Origin: Zygnema circumcarinatum
Lineage: Eukaryota; Streptophyta; Zygnematophyceae; Zygnematales; Zygnemataceae
Length of the DNA: 35,316 bases
Assembly: GCA_037447605.1 (NCBI GenBank)
Contig: CM074815.1
Span: forward strand, 1,195,339-1,230,654
Direction of reading: 5' to 3'
The position numbers and the translations under genes are program-made. Position 1 is the first letter of the stretch. Each line of letters starts with the position of its first letter. Below are positions 32,615 through 35,316 of this stretch, one piece after another. Below the pieces are notes generated by a model that saw only the letters and a list, made by a program, of their open reading frames with translations, searched no databases and was not told the DNA's origin.

Positions 32615-33097
32615 CAATGTGTAACAAACCCGCCTCCAGCAGGGTTCGAACTCAGGACCTCCCGGTATTCACCTAAGTGCTTTACCATTAAAAGGCAACC
32701 GCGGATGTAAGTACTAGGCCATACAACACATGTATAGCGTTTCGCTACATTCCTCCCCACCTAAACGTCCCGCTCGTCTCGAAGCATCTCAAGGGTTTTC
32801 ACGAAAGGCTGTCTGCTCCTTCAACACATGGACTACTTCGGGCCCAAATTCCCCTCAGCCACTAAGGGAAAGCAAGTGTTCCGTACTCATGCCCGTAGGA
32901 GATCACTGTGTTTTTAGGGTGGATTACAAATACCGGGCATTAGGCTACGATACCAATGTAACAAACCAGCCTCGAGGGTTCGAACTTCGAGACACTCGGT
33001 ATTCACCAAGTGCTTTACCATTAAAAGGCGGACCTTGAGGATGTATGAAATCTTAGGCATTACAACACATGTACTTAGCGTTTACATTTACACAATG
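32615..33097 (-). mobile_element. Complete TRIM/SMART-like miniature LTR retrotransposon with CAATG target duplication
   Basis: The element is 32620-33092 (473 bp), on the minus strand. The 5' LTR is 33092-32957 (136 bp) and the 3' LTR is 32749-32620 (130 bp). Both have the form TGTA...TTACA and are about 75-80% alike by eye. Next to the 5' LTR lies the primer-binding site TGGTATCGTAGCC (32955-32943), close to the initiator-Met type. Next to the 3' LTR is a polypurine tract, GGTGGGGAGGAA (32761-32750). CAATG flanks both sides (32615-32619 and 33093-33097). The internal 207 bp encode nothing. It sits between the zinc knuckle and pol of gypsy element 2 and so is younger than that element. Confidence 0.9.
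32632..32696 (-). promoter_or_regulatory. tRNA-like segment with pol III B-box in the TRIM 3' LTR
   Basis: On the minus strand the LTR reads GCCTTTTAATGGTAAAGC, then GGGAGGTCCTGAGTTCGAAC and CCTGCTGGAGGC. GTTCGAACC fits the B-box consensus GWTCRANNC, AATGGTAAAGC resembles a tRNA D-arm, and GCCTTT can pair with the terminal GGAGGC (two G-T pairs). The other LTRs keep TTTTAATGGTAAAG and GTTCGAACC or GTTCAAACC. The stretch is 65 bases, shorter than a tRNA, and the T-arm stem is imperfect, so it is tRNA-derived or tRNA-like rather than a functional tRNA gene. Confidence 0.6.
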
Positions 33098-33643
33098 TTA
33101 AGAAACTTTGTGGCTTAGGTCCACCTGACATGCTTAACTTGTCGGGCGTAATCTTTGGGGTGCACTCCATCTCGCTGTGTCATGCGCTTCCCGGAGTATG
33201 TCCTTTTCCCTCGCCAATCGCGGGTGACTCTCTGTGTTTATGGATGTATCGGCGCGCGGGCCGCTGGCATGTTTCACCTCAATGTTATGGGGAATGATGT
33301 CTTGATGAGATGTGCCATGGATGCCTTGCTTCTCTTGCGGGATACTTCCCACATCCTTGGCCGCGATACCGGTTCCTCACACTTGGCGGCCAGACTCTTT
33401 TCCCAACGCCAATCGGGCGTTGGTGAAATACCGAGAAAAGGGCACAAGTTAGTGCGCATAATGGAAGGATCCACCGCCACTCTGTTGGATCCCCTACACC
33501 TTGGTGTGGAGGACGCTCGCCCTCACCCTCGTGACATAGTGCTATCCCCGCTCCATCTTGCCCATCGCGGTAATGACCTTCACCGGGTCGCCCATCGGCC
33601 ACCCCGCAGCGGATATCGCTTAGATACCGCGTGACGCTTAACT
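33098..33643. other. Unassigned stretch between TRIM and element 2 pol
   Basis: Gypsy element 2 would be expected to continue from zinc knuckle to protease here. Instead there is 550 bases with open frames on both strands (33155-33634 plus, 33285-33665 minus) that match nothing I recognise. It may be a further insertion or a diverged spacer. Confidence 0.35.
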
Positions 33644-34618
33644 TTGTTGGGTTCTCGCGATTCACCAGAGATTTGTTGGGTCACCATGTATCCCCATTTA
33701 GAAAGTGTTACTTTCGGGGATGGACGCAAGGGCCAGATCTCTGGTAGCGTCACACTCAAGATCAAGCTCCAATCCTACTCCGGGGCAGTGAAGTGCCTTC
33801 TGACACAACTGGCCTTTGGAACGGATGTTATTTTGGGGAGTGCTTGGTTAACCATAGTCAAAGCCCAATTGGACTTTTCCATCCCACACTGTATTCTGCA
33901 CAGTGGAGATAGGCGCATCACCCTACACCCTGGCAAAACCACATCCACTGCGTTCGCGCAGGTTGATACTCCTTATCTCTGCTCGGCTATGCAGTTGGCC
34001 AAGGCAGTTAAGGAGGGTTGCACCTTGTTCATGGTGCATGTCATGGCAACCACTGAGGATGTTGATGACGAAGATCCGGAATGGCAAATCGCATCCACGA
34101 ATGTGTTCTCGGCTGTTCCATCCCAGATCCAACCTCTGTTGGATGAGTTCAGGGATGTCTTCCCTGACGACCTTCCAAGAGGGTTGCCGCCATCGAGAGG
34201 GGTGGGGCACACAATCCCTCTTGAGCCTGAGCAAAAGCCGCCTTGGCGGCCGATCTATCGGTTAAGCCCGAAGGAAACCGAGGAGATGCGGAAGCAGTTG
34301 GCAACTTTACGTGACAAGGGCTGGATAGAACCCAGTCAGAGCCCCTTTGGGGCGCCCATCTTGTTCGTTGGGAAGAAAGATGGTTCGTTGAGGATGTGCA
34401 TTGATTACCGCGCACTCAACAAGATCACCGTAAAGAACCGTTTTGCTTTACCACGTATTGATGATCTGTTGATCGTCTTCACGGCCGCAGTGTTTACTTC
34501 CACCGATCTTGCTCGTGGGTACCATCGTGATCCGTGTTACTGGAGCCGATGTGCCAAAACTGTTCCTGACACCGACATTGGTCATTTCCAATATAAGGTG
34601 TTGCCCTTGATTGACTAA
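33644..34618 (+). pseudogene. Ty3/gypsy pol, element 2: protease and N-terminal reverse transcriptase
   Basis: The frame starts LGSRDSPEIC where gypsy proteases have the LDSGAS-type active site; the catalytic aspartate is replaced. The protease end is FGTDVILGSAWL. After a linker comes the RT entry: FRDVFPDDLPRGLPPSRGV, PPWRPIYRLSPKETEEM, GWIEPSQSPFGAPILFVGKK, DGSLRMCIDYRALNKITVKN, then STDLARGYH. After this the frame degrades (the expected region before the GLTNA motif is garbled) and it stops at 34618. A small deletion near 34605 moves the rest of RT to another frame. Confidence 0.85.
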
Positions 34619-35316
34619 TGCCCATGACTTTCCAGCCGCCATGAACGAGATGTTCATCGGCATGGACGAGTTTGTTTTGGTTTACCTCGACGATATCCTT
34701 GTCTTCAGTAAGACAGAGGAGGCACATCTTGAACACGTTCGGAAAGTGTTTGAGACCCTGAGGAAACACCAATTTTATGCCAAGAGGAAGAAGTGTCACT
34801 TCATGCAACGTGAGTTGCTTTATCTTGGGCATATCTTGAATGATCAGGGCCTTCGGCCTGATCCAGCCAAAGTTTCCGCGGTAGAAACTTGGGCGCCACC
34901 GACTGACTTGCATCAGTTGAGGTCTTTTCTGGGCTTTGCGAATTATTTTCGTAAGTTCATCCAAGGGTTTAGTAAACTGGTTACCCCCTTGACTAATTTG
35001 ACACGTTCCGGTGTCCCCTTTATATGGACCCCTGAATGCCAGAATGCATTCGAAGGTGTGCGCCATGCACTTGTTACCGCACCCACTCTCCGTTTAGCGG
35101 ACCCATCCAAGCCTTATGAAGTGGTTTGTGATGCCTCGGGATTCGCCTTGGGTGCCGTCTTGTTTCAGGATGGCCAACCCTTGGCGTATGAAAGTAGCAA
35201 AATGAATCCCGCTGAGCGCAACTATTCTGCAACAGAACAGGAACTGCTTGCAGTGGTCCACGCCCTGAGGACATGGCGGTGCTATTTAGAGGGGGCGAAA
35301 GCGGTCACGCTGGTCA
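34611..35316 (+). pseudogene. Ty3/gypsy pol, element 2: RT palm to RNase H (runs off window)
   Basis: This frame is open to the window end. It starts LTNAHDFPAAMNEMF and carries the catalytic YLDDILVFS (YLDD at 34683-34694), LYLGHILNDQGLRPDPAKV, LRSFLGFANYFRKFI and PLTNLTRSGVPFIWTPEC. RNase H begins at EVVCDASGFALGAVLF and includes YSATEQELLAVVHALR. These parts look well preserved; the element is broken upstream rather than here. RNase H end, integrase and the 3' LTR would lie beyond 35316. Confidence 0.85.

Overview
This window is nuclear DNA of a eukaryote, most likely a streptophyte (a land plant or a charophyte alga). The evidence is many-exon genes with GT-AG introns of roughly 100-900 bp, plant-type glycoside hydrolase family 1 (GH1) genes, retroelement primer-binding sites of the initiator-Met-tRNA type (TGGTATCAGAGCC), and telomere-like arrays of TTAGGG and TTTTTAGGG type. 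I cannot name the species; a repeat-rich non-seed plant or charophyte would fit. All exon models were made by eye from splice consensus, codon phase and protein similarity. 

Layout. 1-2088: a diverged repeat, short tandem repeats and G-box clusters. 2089-5545 (+): a four-exon gene for a predicted nuclear protein of about 661 residues, with an acidic N-terminus, a short segment resembling a methyl-CpG-binding domain, and a long C-terminal coiled coil. 6821-12805 (-) and 16957-22151 (-): two head-to-tail GH1 beta-glucosidase genes (here A and B). Each has 15 exons, exons 2-15 are identical in length between the two, and both keep the two catalytic glutamates. The spacer between them (12.8-16.9 kb) holds an ATATATCGA-rich satellite, interrupted by a TTTTTAGGG minisatellite, which is itself interrupted by a 526-bp hAT-like miniature transposon with perfect terminal inverted repeats and an 8-bp target duplication. 

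22.2-35.3 kb: a GC-richer block of decayed mobile DNA. It contains a second copy of the repeat seen at the window start (23.93 kb), a wrecked Ty3/gypsy pol (28.0-30.2 kb) followed by a polypurine tract and a putative LTR (30.5-31.0 kb), and a second Ty3/gypsy element of another lineage (gag about 31.0 kb, pol running off the window at 35,316). Inserted in the second element on the opposite strand is a complete 473-bp miniature LTR retrotransposon (TRIM/SMART-like). It has 130-136-bp LTRs, a primer-binding site, a polypurine tract and a 5-bp target duplication (CAATG), and its LTRs carry a tRNA-like segment with a pol III B-box. A rearranged relative lies at 27.0-27.3 kb. 

The two GH1 genes are the only pair with an evident shared function: probably secreted or vacuolar beta-glucosidases that arose by tandem duplication. 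The upstream gene converges on gene A tail to tail and has no visible functional link to it. The most unusual features are the tRNA-like TRIM LTRs, the three-level nesting in the intergenic satellite, and a single exon of gene A with extreme GC content at third codon positions.
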